A stretch of 64,000 nt of DNA from Sabethes cyaneus (GCF_943734655.1 NC_071355.1:28990964-29054963), one strand, 5' to 3'. Positions 43,201 to 56,097 are shown, counted from the first letter of the stretch. Program-made: numbers and translations. Notes: generated by a model from the letters alone, not told the origin.

Positions 43201-45324
43201 GACCTACTTTCGTAGCCCTACGCCAAACCCGCGTTCGTGTAAATAATTGTACACAGCTTTATCGGAATCTTCCTTGGACCTGATTTTTTTATGTTTTTAG
43301 TCAATAATCTGCGTATTTCGCCAGATTGTATTTGTCCTGGAAAACAATGCAATCCCCACTGCCAAGGCACACTCCATTGAATGCGTAGCACAAAGTGCAG
43401 CAAACTGCAGCAAATATTTCAAACCATGGCAGCGCCCGTTTCAGCAACGGCGGCGACCGGTGCGGCGCCACACACCGGTGTGGTCACGTGAACACGAACT
43501 TCACATAACCAATATCCGGCACGCGCAATATGGACACACCAGCAGCCAGCACCGCAAGGTTCAGAAACATCGCCCCATTCATGCATGGCATGGCATGGCA
43601 TTGTTAGGCACGAAAACTTGGCCAAAAGCGATCCCGTCCGAATACGCGTATCCGCTCGTACCGAATTTATGGTGGGGGTCGGACTAGCTTTTCTGCTCAA
43701 GACCATAAATCTCGACGGGCGACGAACGCCGGCTGAGCAAGTGCCGATAAAAGCTGTTTGTGTCTGCGCCGGTTAGAATCCCCATCCGCAGGACACTCGT
43801 TTACGAGTGAATGGTTGGTGGCCCCCGACCACCCGACCCGACGACGGAAGCGATATGAATTTATTGCGATGGGAATGCATTTCCTGGAGCAGCACAAAAG
43901 ATTTTAATCGCAATTATTAGCTCATATCGGGATGCTAATACTGCGTGGTATGTGAAACGAATTTGGTGCTAGCAAAATAACGTTATCTGCTTCGCAGATA
44001 GAAATTTTTATCAATAAATTTGCCTAATTTGGGACTTACTTGAATGAATCGTTGTAAAATACCGAATATATATTACATCCCAGTAGAATTATGAACAAAA
44101 CAAAACAAAACCAAACGAATGCTAATGTTGAATGAAATTCGCTACATGCAAACTACACACTTGTTTCACCAAACAAATGTGAAAAATATTCAGAAAGCAG
44201 CCAAAAAAAAAGGATACTTTATTATACAACCCAAAATATCCAACCACAACAGGAACGACTATAAATATTTTATTTGAAAGCCACACAACGGCCAACCACT
44301 GGGAAAAGTGGTGGCAATCGGCGTGGATGTCATTCGATATTCGCTGACACTGTGTTGTGTTCCATGAGCCCGAGTGAGCGAGAGTACTCGCGGAAAAGTA
44401 AAAATAAACGTTGTTAGCATTGATCTGCCACATTGTGTGTTTGGTTTGCACAAGGCCTGGTTACGGAGCCTCTAATCCTGTGATAAACCAAAAGCAAAAG
44501 CGAACGGAATAAAAATCTGCTGGTTACAGTGAGCGAAAATTTTGGGAAAAATGTATTGAAAGTTGATTTATTTGCTTCACCGGCGCTGCTGCCCGTACAC
44601 TGACTGGTCACCATCATCGACGGCCATCCAACAGAAGTTTTCAACATGTTTTTGTTTGCCCGTTCGTTGGGCGGTGTGCAAGGATACCAGTAGTGCAGCG
44701 GGATTCAGGATGCACTGCATTCTGTCAGCATCCGAGCCGAAGCCTCATGCGATATAGTTTTATCGTGTAACAAAAATAATATGGGACGGATCTGTTGCAA
44801 CGTAGTGCCTATCGTAGCGAGATAAAGCAACAGCATTCCAGCACAAATGTTTGCCTTGTGGCTCAAGTTGCTTTGTGATGAAGTTATCGGATTACTCAAC
44901 AAATTTCACTATATTGCCATTCATGTCTCGTTCAGAATATTCTTAGCTCAGGTCTAATCGTTAAGAGATGTTAAAATATGTTTGCTCTTATGGGTGTATG
45001 TGTGTAAGTTTTGCTAACAACATTTGTTAGGTCTTGTCAATAGTTAGAATATCAGAAATGCAGTTTACTAATTTTATTAGAATAATGTAACTAAATTTGT
45101 TATGTTTTGAACAAAATTATGTTTTATTGTGAAAAAACAAGTAACCCTATGACTGTATATTCGTATACGATTGAAGTTTTGTTTCTAGTAACCGTGATGA
45201 CAGAGCATTTAAAGACACTTAGAGAGATATTTTTCATACGTGTCGTATGATAGCAAATCGATCAACGTAATTTTGTGGCAGCTTGCAGTCCTCTGTGGAT
45301 CTCACGGCTAGGAAAATTTTAAAG
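43201..45324. other. Apparently single-copy intergenic DNA
   Basis: No mobile-element homology seen. The part at 43430-43900 is GC-rich and contains short frames on both strands (up to 95 codons) without known domains; 44100-44900 is similar. No splice-supported exon chain was found. It could belong to introns or flanks of a host gene. Confidence 0.4.
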
Positions 45325-45960
45325 TCATCCACATATAACAGTTAGCGTCCCGTTGGCATTATCAAAGCGCACGTCATTGAAATAAATGAGGACTAGTAAC
45401 GGTCGTAAATTACTTCTCTGTGGAACACCAGTCTTATTGCAGAAATGGAAGCACTCGGTAGCGTCCAGTTTTGCTGAGAGGTTACAGTATTCAGAAGCTC
45501 TCAGTCGGTAAAGTTTCCTCAGCAGAATTCGGTGATCAATTCGATCGAAAGCAACTTTAAGCTGGTCAGTGTGCACTGTGTCAATCTGAGCAGCGCTCTC
45601 CATAACGTTAAGACAGAAGGAAGTAAACTGTGATAGGTTAGTACTTACAGAATGCTTCGGAAATAAGTCATGTTGCTCCATCGAGATATATGATTTAACT
45701 TTACTAAGCAGTAGCTTACTTACGAGGATCTCCAACAACTTTCAGCCAGCACATAAAGATGTTATTACACAATAATTTTCGACGCGGCATTTTAAAAAGA
45801 TGATTCAAACACTGCGAAAAATAAGGCCGTTTCCAGGACTCCAGGTGCTAATTTTCAGTAAAGGTTTATATAAGGCACCAGCACATTTTTTTAAAAATCA
45901 TAGATGGTATTTCATCTGGGACCACATTGTATGATGATTTCAGCTTTGAAAGGCCGGGTT
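45325..45960 (-). pseudogene. Jockey-type LINE RT fragment
   Basis: The minus strand reads LKSSYNVVPDEIPSMIFKK near 45940, then after stops MLEILVSKLLLSKVKSYI, HDLFPKHSVSTNLSQF, IDTVHTDQLKVAFDRIDHRI and TGVPQRSNLRPLLVLIYFND. The palm's first Asp is kept and the PQGSNLGPLLF block is mutated. It is truncated before YADD and interrupted by stops upstream. Confidence 0.75.
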
Positions 45961-46499
45961 TAATATCAGCTTCGCAGAATTTTGTACAACCAATATTGTA
46001 CAGGCTTTTGGGAACATTGATAGTTGAGATAATAAAGTACAAATGTCTGTGCCTTAGGAAAGTTAGTGCACTCTAGTATTTATACGGGGGATACGTGGTG
46101 CGTAAAAGAAAAGCGTTTAAAAACGCGGTAATTCGGCTGTTCAAATGTCCCTCGGCTGTTCAAATGTCGGGAAATTTTGCCGAATTTTTCAAGTGTGTAT
46201 GTTATTAATAACAATTTCATATGGTAACTATGGCGACAACTGAACGAATACTGTAGTGAATTTGGAAAAATAGTTCAACTTTACGTGGAAATTCCAGAAG
46301 TTGCTTGCAAAATACAATCTTTTAATAAAAACTATACTAAAGGCACATATTTTGTGATTCGAATGGTATACGAACCATAAAAATATATTCAGAATTGGCT
46401 GAGCTATAAGCGTTCAAAATCTATCACTTTTTCGTGTCACGGTCATCTTTGTTTTTCTAGCATGGCACCCTATTAAAGTAAGACGTAGTCCTACTTGAG

Positions 46500-46690
46500 T
46501 TTATTTGCAATGACGCATGGGAGCCATGTACACTCAAGTCGCTTTTTACGCGAAGGGTACAAACCACGTAAATTCTAAAATTTGCGTAAAAAACCGTGTA
46601 AATTCCGAAATTCGCGTAAAAACCCATGTAAATTTCAAAACTCGCGTAAATTTCGAAATTCGCGTCAAAAACTGCGTGCGGCCTTAGTAT
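46500..46690. repeat. Short tandem repeats around gcgtaaaaacc
   Basis: About six diverged units of 20-40 bp combining cgtaaattc.aaa.t.cgcgtaaaaaacc. No function is apparent. The preceding stretch at 46380-46500 is shared with 9120-9240. Confidence 0.6.
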
Positions 46691-46820
46691 ATATTTGAAT
46701 CGTTTTTACGAAAATTGACTTTTTAACAGTTTTCGAATCTTTGAGGGTATCTACACCTTTCCTCAAAATTTCAGACAAAGTTAGTTCCACGAACCCCTTT
46801 TAATTGGGGTTGCAAATATC

Positions 46821-48012
46821 CGTTTGTTTGAGAAACCCCAAATATCTATGTTTCCGATAATCACCTAGAGCGGCGCTGCGATAGGTACAAAATTATCATT
46901 CAATATTTACGTGCTGTGTTGTAACCAGTATTCGCAACACAATTCAATAGTATAAAAATGTCTTCAAAATTGAAAAATTACGACTTGGACACAGTCAAAG
47001 AGAAGAAACATAGTGTTCGGCGGACCACAGAATACAAGGCATTATTAAAAGTAAAAGAACGGCGTATAAAGTCGAAAAGAAAAGGATGTTTCAGCTAAAA
47101 AAGTGAGAGCTGATTGCATATGTAAATAAGCTTGGATTAGTTGGTCGACAAGATAAACAAGATAAACGTAAATAAACTATTCTTGTAATTTAGATACAGT
47201 AAAAACTGTAGCAATCTCGTTTCGGAAATATTCTAATCATCTTTTTTGTTAACTCGTTGCTTTTCCTAATGTGAGTAAAACATCGAGCACCCCTACTGTA
47301 AAATCAATAGTTTATCCGTTCGAAATATTTAAGGTGTTGTTTACGTATCTCCATTTCTTTTTGGTATAACGTAATTTGAGAACATACCCTTATTCTCAGA
47401 TTCTCTGGTTATAATATCTTTCATTACTTCTAGCAAAGTATCAAGGTATTCTATTCGATGTGAATTCGTGTTACTCTGGTCCATTTATGAAATTCGAAAA
47501 CCGCCGTTATTCCATTTACCTTTTATTTTTTAATAGGTAAATGCAAACTATGATAAAAATTTCGATTTAAAAAGTACAAAACTTTTTCTGAAACTTGTAT
47601 TATTCTACTTCAAAATTTTTAATAAATAATATTTAGCGCCCCTCTCCTCTTCTTCTTCTTCTTAGCGGTACGTACTAAATTAACATCTCCAGTGATATAT
47701 GGTAGCAAATTGCATACTATGAACATGGATAGATCACAATTTTGAATAAAAACGGCCTAAAACTACTTAAGTACACCGTCAATTTCTCGTTAGTTTGAGA
47801 AACCCCAAATATCCATCAACTTTAAAGCCTTGTAATTTTAGCTAGAATCATTATTTTGATAAAAAGATAAGTTTACGTAATGTATTTTAGATACTATCAT
47901 AGAACCTCATACCAAAAAATATAAGGATTGGTTCAAAATTTTGAGAAAATCAGTTTTGTGTTGTTTTCCAACAATAGTGTCGAGTGGACTTGTGGGGTTT
48001 CTCAAACAAACG
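46821..48012. mobile_element. Element with 20-bp inverted ends (unclassified DNA transposon)
   Basis: CGTTTGTTTGAGAAACCCCA at 46821-46840 is repeated in perfect inverse at 47993-48012, 1192 bp in total. An internal copy (gtttgagaaaccccaaatatc) lies near 47792. No target duplication could be defined. It contains a small frame (46958-47098). A Tc1/mariner- or pogo-like non-autonomous element is possible. Confidence 0.55.
46958..47098 (+). CDS. Small basic ORF inside the inverted-repeat element
   Basis: 46 codons, beginning MSSKLKNYDLDTVKEKK and ending in a very basic run (KERRIKSKRKG). It lies just inside the left inverted repeat and could be the remnant of a transposase DNA-binding N terminus, but no family motif is certain. 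Chance is also possible at this size. Confidence 0.25.
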   Translation: MSSKLKNYDLDTVKEKKHSVRRTTEYKALLKVKERRIKSKRKGCFS

Positions 48013-48644
48013 ATTCATTTGTCTTAATCATATCAAATAGATGATCAGATCTCATTAGGTTTTTAGGTATAAAAATTGGTTTCAAATAAACGGCGATGGC
48101 TCTGAAAAGGGCCATTTGAGTTATATCTTGTGGGCCTAAAAAGGATGGTTTTAGTTATGCTGGTACCGACGGACGTCATTGTTTTTCTTCTTCTTACTAA
48201 ACCCTTTCGCAATTACTTTTCTGTTGGATTTTTCTTATCGCTAGTGATGAATCTTCTTCTTCGTGCCTTCATTGTGCTGCTGCCGTTATGTAACGCGTGC
48301 TTCTGCCATCAGTTTGAATAGAAATTAACCTTATTAGGGTTTTTTATACCATTTTGTTTTCGTTTTCGCAGACTCACTAGTGAGATTTAATATCGTGTAT
48401 CATACAGGAATGTTCCACTTTCATGAATGTATGATAGAAATTGTATGTCACCAATCGAGTCGTTCCGGTCTTATGATCGAGACTCCCAGTTTCCTTCTAC
48501 AGGTTCTCAAGTTGGACTCCGTTACATCCGTAGGAAACTGATAGTGATACGAACACTCTCTACATATCCACACGTTCGTTGCACACTATAATTGATGCTC
48601 AACCTTGCTTAGAAACTCCAGGAAGATTTCATCACTCATCCGGG

Positions 48645-48810
48645 ATTAAATGGTTCATATGCACCTGCAGTTTTATGTTCAGAGTGTCAGAGGATTGAAC
48701 ACTAAAATCGATTAGTTTTAGCTAGCGTGTACCGATCAGGATAATGACGTCATCATGCTAGTCGAATCTTGGCTCGATGACAGAAACAATTCTAAATAAT
48801 TATTTGGCGT
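48645..48810 (+). pseudogene. Jockey-type LINE endonuclease, N-terminal fragment
   Basis: Reads LQFYVQSVRGLNTKID, matching WFYYQNVRGLRTKLDD of the 35690 copy. After a frame change the region ttatgctagtcgaatcttggctcgatgacag recalls the V-TE-WL-D block. Only about 165 bp is recognisable. Confidence 0.6.
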
Positions 48811-49707
48811 TTCCCGTTTATATTCGTCAAACTATTCTTACTTAATTCTTTGCGTCTGTCGGAACAAAATCACAAATTTTCGGGAACATATCGTTCATTA
48901 TGAGCATAAAAACTGCTTTTGAAATCCCAAAAATTAATGAGGCGTGTTTGAATGTTAAAGAACACGCGCAGTTGCAAAACCATACGAGAAAAAGGATCTG
49001 CAGATGGTGCTATTCTAAAATGAATATAAAGAAAAATTAATAAAAATGGTTATAAAAGCATCCACTGTGCAACAACATAAATGAGTTTGTTTATGTTTGA
49101 GACCTTTTAACCATATTTGGTCATTCAGGTCTAAGTAAATGAGTAACTTTTCATGCCACGCTAAATTTGTCGATGTTTTGTGACATAAAAGTTAGAAACA
49201 TGTCAACATGCGGGTTATTTTTGCTGGATTGTTAAATAATTTAATTAATAAAAAAAATTCTATAATTTTAGGAAGAAGCTGATAGTTAACAAATTTTAAG
49301 CAAATTGTAATAAGAAGCCTTTACTATGTTTAAACATTTATTAAAAACGGTTAGTTTCCTGTTTCTTGTTTTCGTTCGAAAGTTAAGCCGATTCGTATTC
49401 TTGTTTTCGTTCGAATCAATTCGAACGTTCGAACGCCCCTTCCTTTTGTTCATTCGAATATGAGAATAGTGTTTCCCGATTCGTTCGAAACCAGCTATTC
49501 GTACGAATGCAGAATACGACCAGAGACAAGAATAAAGTGATGATATTGGAAATCATCTTATTTGTAAACGCCCCTATGGAGGCCCTGTAGCCGCAAGATC
49601 TGCCTTGACAACATCCTCACTTTGTGCTGAAGTCTGTAGCCGGGTTATAAGGATGGTATTTGCTCGAGGTGCGTATGAAGCCTCTTGACCAAGGGCAAAT
49701 TATCACT

Positions 49708-50258
49708 TCTTCTTCTTCTTCAGCAGCATAGAGCTGGGGTGGCTCGTGCTGTTTCAAGCACTCGTCTCCATTCAACTCGGTCTTGGGCCACTCGTCGCCA
49801 ATTTCCTAGTCGTCTCAGAAGTCGCAAATCGCTTTCGACCTGGTCGAGCCATCGTGCACGTTGGGCCCCCCTGTTCCTGGTGCCGGTGAGGTTGTTGAAG
49901 AGGACCGTTTTCGTCGCACTGTCGTCCGGCATCCTTACGACGTGTCCGGCCCACCGTAGCCTGCTAACTTTCGCTAGATGTACGATGGGAGTCTCCCCAA
50001 GCAGTGCCTGTAGCTCGTGATTCATACGCCTCCGCCACTCTCCGCTTTCAGTTTGTACTCCGCCAAATATCGTCCGCAGCACTTTCCGCTCAAACACGGC
50101 AAGGGCGCGTATGTCCTCCGTAAGCAGCGTCACGGCTTCAAGTCCATAAAGAACTACCGGTCTAATAATGGTTTTGTACATTGTTAGCTTCGTGCGGCGG
50201 CGTATCCAAGCGGGAAATCGGGCCTACTTTGCCCTTCGTAAAACGCTACGATCAGGAA
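49708..50258 (-). mobile_element. RTE-type LINE insertion with 5' inversion
   Basis: Flanked by a 13-bp direct repeat GCAAATTATCACT (49695-49707 and 50259-50271). The minus strand ends in a (GAA)n tail at 49708-49720, typical of RTE elements. It encodes KLTMYKTIIRPVVLYGLEAV, AVFERKVLRTIFGGVQTESG and LRWAGHVVRMPDD in an open frame of 153 codons (49720-50181). At 50198-50258 the orientation flips: the plus strand reads RRRIQAGNRAYFALRKTLRS, the segment that normally precedes YKTLIRP. This is the arrangement produced by twin priming. Confidence 0.85.
49720..50181 (-). pseudogene. RTE-type LINE ORF, C-terminal 153 codons
   Basis: Open to its natural stop (…ARATPALCC), with the conserved YKT.IRPVVLYG and GHV.RMPDD blocks that follow the RT domain. 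RT and endonuclease are missing because of 5' truncation, so it has no enzymatic function. Related fragments lie at 26066-26144, 59417-60110 and 61375-61770. Confidence 0.8.
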
Positions 50259-51608
50259 GCAAATTATCACTAGTCTCCGCATTTCTTGGTTCTAGAGAAC
50301 GAAATTGGTTGAAAAGTATTAGAAAAGGTAAAAAGGGGGTGAAAACTAGGTTCCGATTTCGGAACCTGAACAGAGCCAAATCGGACCGGATTATTAGTCT
50401 TTATTGTCGGAATAACAAAGTTCGTGCCGACTTTTAACCGGACCGGACCGGAACCCGGACTTCAATTTTCGTTCCGATGTCGAATACTAGTAAAAACACC
50501 AACATTTGAGCAGGGATAATAAGCAGTTCGCTTACTCTTTAGCGATACTGCAAACACGTACAAAAAACACATGGACGGTATCACAAAAGATCAAAAATAC
50601 CGGTCGTATTGATAATGTCTATACAGAAAATAATATGCATATAATTGGCTACCATTTTGAAAGCAGTCAAATCAGCTGTTTGACATTTTTTCAATGGTTT
50701 TATCGTAATCCACCATAAAGCGCTAACCAAGCTAATATTTCTTGCACAAGTCAAAGAAGATTTTCCTAAGAGCGCGATAAATCTATACCTGAAGAAGACA
50801 ATTTGCGCTGGAATAAAACTTATTTGAATTTAGTTAAGGTAACTAAGTTTTTTGCGAGAAACCCGTAAATTCATCCTTCTAGTACCGTCACTCCACGTTA
50901 ATCTGATTACCCCCAGATGGATTTCACGCCAACTTGACCAGAGAGCATGACCCTCTCAGAATTCAATGAAACTTTGTGTGTTTGTGTAAAGAGTTCATGT
51001 AAATAAGCAACTTCACATACTTAGTTTTTCCAAAATTGGTCTAGACTAACTTTTGAAACGGGCTCAATTTTTTTCTCTTTTTGTAATAAAAAAATTACTT
51101 GAAAACTATAGGATCTACAAAAAAATTATCTATGAATGATTACGGTCTGGTGCTGCGTCGTAGTAATTGCCTTTTCCCGTTCTATCCAATATAATTTATT
51201 AAAAATATCCTCGATTTTTATGACAAACTGTGTAAAATTACAGTGCTTACCACAATGTAAAATTAGTGATTACCACTAGACTTGCCGGTGTAACGTTGGT
51301 AACAAGACTGCCTTTTTTCACCGCACTGATCCAGTAGATAACAGTTTATCTTCTCGACGGCAGAAACAAAAGGCAATCCATTTGTTCGAGTTTGTTGTTC
51401 CACTAAGAGTTTCAGCAGGCCACAATCATACTTCTTCTGGTGATTGGCACTTGGCGGCGATATTGCATTTTTTTGTCGCAAATTTTTTATAGCAAACTCA
51501 ACTTTAGGTAACGGGCTTGAAACGAATGTTAACTGGTTTGAGGATCTTGCCTAAAACATAAAATATTTGTCACTGGACTCATGGTTGAACGGAAAAAATA
51601 AAGGCTTA

Positions 51609-51917
51609 CTTTTTCTGTTGGGGAAGAATAAATGCTTAATGCGAAAAATGTACATTCAGGCAAACTGAAAAGTTCTTGATATTAGGCCAAAAAATATGAA
51701 TATGAATGATAGAATCAGGCAAGCGTCAACAAAATCTTGATATTAGACCACAGAGTATAGACAGCTTAGTGGTGTAATTGGTTAGACAACACACTCGACT
51801 AGAGATTGAGAGCTGTGAGTTCGACTCTCACCTTCGCTAAGTTTATATTTATATATTCAGTTTGCCTGAATCTATATTTTTCGCATTCAGTATTTATTCT
51901 TCCCCGACGGAAAAAAT
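51609..51917. mobile_element. MITE-like element with a tRNA-like core
   Basis: Inverted repeats of about 60 bp, 51609-51672 and 51858-51917: the left arm holds tttttctgttggggaagaat and gcgaaaaatgta.attcagg, and the right arm the complement with few mismatches. The centre contains a tRNA-like sequence (51763-51840). Short direct repeats acggaaaaaataaa flank or overlap the ends (51588-51601 and 51907-51920). No coding sequence. Confidence 0.65.
51763..51840 (+). tRNA. tRNA-like sequence, probably a pseudo-tRNA
   Basis: The T arm is perfect: GTGAG-TTCGACT-CTCAC, with the B box GTTCGA.TC. The A-box region TAGTGGTGTAATTGG is recognisable, the D loop has GG, and a possible anticodon stem-loop CTCGA-CTAGAGA-TTGAG would present AGA. 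The acceptor stem AGCTTAG/CTTCGCT has two mismatches, and four extra bases precede the anticodon stem. It is therefore likely a tRNA-derived, non-charging sequence that might still be transcribed by pol III. Confidence 0.45.
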
Positions 51918-52267
51918 AAATATATAAACTGGGCTGTCATTTACCACTCATTCACGTTCGTCAATTTCCTTGCAAATAGTTGATATATAGTACCACTTAT
52001 TGTGACATGTTGATTTGAAATATTACCTTTCAACTATCGTATGTAAGTTAAAATTATGACAGTTAAAATGTCATCAATTATCTAACGTCCTCCGTACATG
52101 AATAGTTCTTTTTGACACTCTGTTTATCAGTTGCTTCACCCTTGACAGCAATACAATCGAAAGTATGTAAACAATTGCATGCAACTAATTGTAAAGCAAC
52201 AAATTAAACGCCCAAAATTGCATCACGTCGTATGCATGGATAGGGTTGGTTGCTCACTTTTTTATAA

Positions 52268-52790
52268 TTGTTCACTTTCAGGACATCGAATTGGACTAGG
52301 TTTATCGCGGTCGTAAGATATTTTGTTGAGATGAAAAGACTTATAACTTTTTCTGGCGCCCTTCCCTAACACAGACATCAAATTGGTCTAGGTTTGTAGG
52401 GGTCCTAATAAATTTTGTTAGGTTGAGACGCCTTTAACAATTTTTCTGGCGTACTTCCCAAGCACAGGTATTGATTCATATAAGTCTGAACCGTAAAAAA
52501 TCTCCGACTTGTTGGGACGAGGGGGCTTCGTCGCTATTTTTTACAAAAATAAAATAATCGATATCACAATAAACAGATGGTGTGTTTAATTGACGTCCCT
52601 GCCTGGGAAGCAAGACGAACACGAAGAAAATGTATGGGGATATTTGACCTTGAAGCTATCCGTTAATTTTCACTCATCCGTGATTGTAAAAGAAAGTTAT
52701 AATAGAAATCACATATTTGCTACATCTATTATGAGTCTCTAAACTATGAAAATTCATTCATAATTGACTACCTAATATTAGACTACCTAA
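52268..52790. repeat. Dispersed repeat, copy of 8735-9250
   Basis: Same orientation as the other copy, roughly 80% similar by eye, from ttcaggacatcgaattggactagg to aaactatgaaaattcattcataattgac. An internal near-duplicate (ggacatc.aattgg.ctaggttt) appears at 52280 and 52374. Confidence 0.6.
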
Positions 52791-53271
52791 CATAAGTGTG
52801 TGTTAGTTTCATTAAATCATTCACCGTTTTTACCGTTTTTCGGATTTCTTAAGGCGATAGAGCTAACAGGAAATTCATTTTATACAAAAGATTTTTACTT
52901 TTGTTCAACAATTTTTTTTGCACCACCCTCCCCCCGCATTTTTGAAGCAAATTTTTAAGAGTGTGGGGGAGAATAAGTGACATAAACTTTGAAAATAATT
53001 TACAGTGGCCTAAGCATCAGAAATAACGTGTGATGCAAAAATGCGCATTTACTAGTCACAGGGAATATTCGCGTATATCTTTGAGTGAATCTTTGGTAAG
53101 TAAGGAAATAGTTTGAAATAATTTCGAGCGTCTTAGTAGAAATTATTTAAAAAAACACACACATTTTTATAAGTTCTTTTTTTGGCGGTAGTTATGCAGT
53201 TCGGATAATCTCCAGTAAGCACTTATGTGAAATTCCTACAAGTTTTAAGATCACGTTAATCAGCCGAGTAA

Positions 53272-55369
53272 TCTATACCTATAAAGAAGGATTTCTGTCT
53301 GTCTGTCTGTCTGTATGTTCCTTATAGAATCGAAAACTACTGAACCAATCGGTATGAAAATATGCATGTAGAGGGTTTTTGGGGCCAGGAAAGGTTTAAG
53401 TGATGGTTAGAAACCCCTCCCCCCACTAAGAGCGGGGGCTCCCATACAAATGAAACACAAATTTCTGCATAACTCGACAACTAATCAAGCAAATAGAACA
53501 AAATTTGGCATGTGGGTGTTTTCGGTGACAAGAATTTATTCTATGGTAAATTGAGACCCCTCCCCTTTTTTTTAAGGGGAATTACAACTCCTCTCCTCTT
53601 TAAAAGGGGGGGCTTCCATACAAATTTCCTCATAACTCGAGAACTAATCAAGCAAATGGAACCAAATTTGGCAAGTGAAGGTTTTCGAGGGCAAGAATAT
53701 TTTCTATAGTAAATTAGGACCCCTCCCCACTTTAAGAGGGGGGGCTCCTGTACCAAAGAAACACAATTTTCCTCATAACTCAAGAAGTAATTAAGCAAAT
53801 GGAACCAAATTTGGCATGTGGTTGTTTTTGGAGACAAAAATTTTTTCTATGATGAATTGGGACCCCTCCCCGTTTTAGGAGGCGGGGATCCTATACACAT
53901 GAAATACAGATTTCCTCATAACTGAAGAACTAATCAAGCAAATGGAACAAAATTTGGCATGTGAAAGTTTTCGAGGGCAAGAATATTTTCTATGGTGAAT
54001 AAGGACCCCTTCCCACTTTAAGAGGGGGGGCTCCTATACAAACGAAATACAAATTTCCTCAAAACTCGAGAACTAATCAAGCAAATGGAACAAAATTTGG
54101 CACGTGGGTGTTTTTGGAGACAAAATTTTTTTCTATGATGAATTGGGATCCCTCCTCACTTTAGGAGGGGGGGGCTCCTATACAAATGAAATACAAATTT
54201 CCTCATAACTCGAGAGCTAATCAAGCAAATGAAACCAAATTTGGCATGTGAAAGTTTTCGAGGGCAATATTTTCTATGGTGAATTAGGACCCCTCCCAAC
54301 TTTAAGAGGGGGGGCTCCTATACAAACGAAATACAAATTGCCTCGTAACTCGAGAACTAATCAAGCAAATGGAACCAAATTTGGCACGTGGGTGTTTTTG
54401 GAGACAAAATTTTTTTCTATGATGAATTGGGACCCCTACCCACTTTAGGAGGGGGGGCTCCCATACACATGAAATTCAAATTTCCTCATAACTCGAGAAC
54501 TAATCAAGCAAATAGAACCAAACTTGGCATGTGGAGGTTTCTGGAGGCAAAAATATTTTCTATGATGAATTGGGACCCCTCCCAACTTTAAGAGGGGGTG
54601 CTTCTACACAAATGAAATACTAATTTCCTCATAATTCGAGAACTAATCAAACAAATGGAACCATATTTGGCATGTGGGTGTTTTTGGAGGCAACCATTTT
54701 TTCTATGATGAATTAGGACCCCTTACCTTTTTAAGAGGGGGGGCTGTCATACAAACGAAATTCAAATTTCCTCATAACTCTAGAACTAATCAAGCAAATG
54801 GAACCAAATTTAGCATGTGGGAGTTTTAGATGGCAGAAATTTTTTCTATGGTGAATTACGACCCCTTCCCCTTTTAAGAGGGGAGCTCCCATACAAATGA
54901 AATTCAAATTTCCTTATAACTTGAGAACTAATCAAGCAAATGGAACTAAATTTGGCATGTGGGAGATTTTGGAGTCTTGAATTTATTTTACGATAGTTAG
55001 AGACCTCTCACCCCTGTGGTAGGGGGATATGGACTCTCATACAGAACAGATGTATGATATATCATATCATACAGATGTATCATATCATAAAACAGAAATT
55101 TTTGCGAAACTCAAAAACTAATCGAACTCGAGAAATTCGAGACTCTTCCATAAAACATTAGTCAATACAAGACCACAAAAACTATCTATAGTAACATTAG
55201 ATCATTCAGGACGAGACGGTTGCGAGTGTTGCCGGTGACCCGCCGTCGGAAGCGCCGCCCACTGGGGGGCTTGCAAAACTCGAAATTGTGACAAAGATCA
55301 TCCGAGATTCATGATTTATGTACAACACAGGTTAATTTGTGGCAATACGAAGTTTGTCGGGTCAGCTAG
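53272..55369 (+). mobile_element. Helitron with ~143-bp satellite, complete
   Basis: Starts TCTATACC at 53272 and ends GTCGGGTCAGCTAG at 55369 between A and T. A (CTGT)4 run follows the 5' end. The array from about 53450 to 54960 has ten to eleven units. A short stretch near 55045-55085 shows a local duplication of acagatgtat.atatcat. Both ends and the unit types match the element at 40069-42617. Confidence 0.8.
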
Positions 55370-56097
55370 TATAGAATAAATGTAGACAATGAGTTACATT
55401 TTGGTTGTGATGGTTAAAACTGTGTTTAAATTTTCTAGGGGTCTGGTTGTTCTGTATTGCAATAACTAATTCTTACCACTGTAGGACATAAAATAGCAAA
55501 CAATAGACAATTCAATTTATATCTTTCCTAGTCAAGCAATCGAAACGAGGTATTTCAATCTCTTTTTAATGTGTCAGCTCATGGTAATCTTCATTGCACA
55601 AAAACAGTCGAGCAGTATTAAATTTAAAATCAATATTTCTTTAATCGCCAGCAGCTGTTTAGCAGCAGCAGAACAGAACAGAACGCAACCAATGAAACGC
55701 GAAACGAGGCACGAAACTTTGTTTCAGCGCGGAATGCTATGAAAATAAAATTCGAGTGATGAAATTTATTTCGGCATGCGAAAATTTTCATTTCATCTCT
55801 TGCTGGTGCAAGCTATCCGATAGAAGATCTTTCTCAGCGGCACGCTGTATCAAGATAACACCAAACAAAGGCAGACAGCATGAACCGCGCTCATTAGCAA
55901 ACAATTCATTAAAATTCAAATCGTAAAACAATGTTGAATAATTTCGCTCGAAAACATTCCCATTCCGTATCAGATGTTCCAAAAATACGGGCAAACAGAA
56001 CGAATGCATTCGACCGAGTTTATTTAGCACACCACTCGAAATAAATCGTCAGAAAACCTTCCGAACACACGGTTTCTTCCGACGTTGCTTGCCTTAC
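55370..56097. other. Possible first intron and flank of the secreted-protein gene
   Basis: Apparently unique sequence downstream of the donor at 56097 (minus strand). No second exon was recognised in it or further left within the Helitron-bearing region. gcagcagcagaacagaacagaacg at 55663 is a low-complexity run. Confidence 0.4.

Noticed and set aside
49685..50020. 111-codon plus-strand frame
   Set aside because: Antisense shadow of the RTE C-terminal frame; Arg/Ser-rich composition typical of antisense reading.
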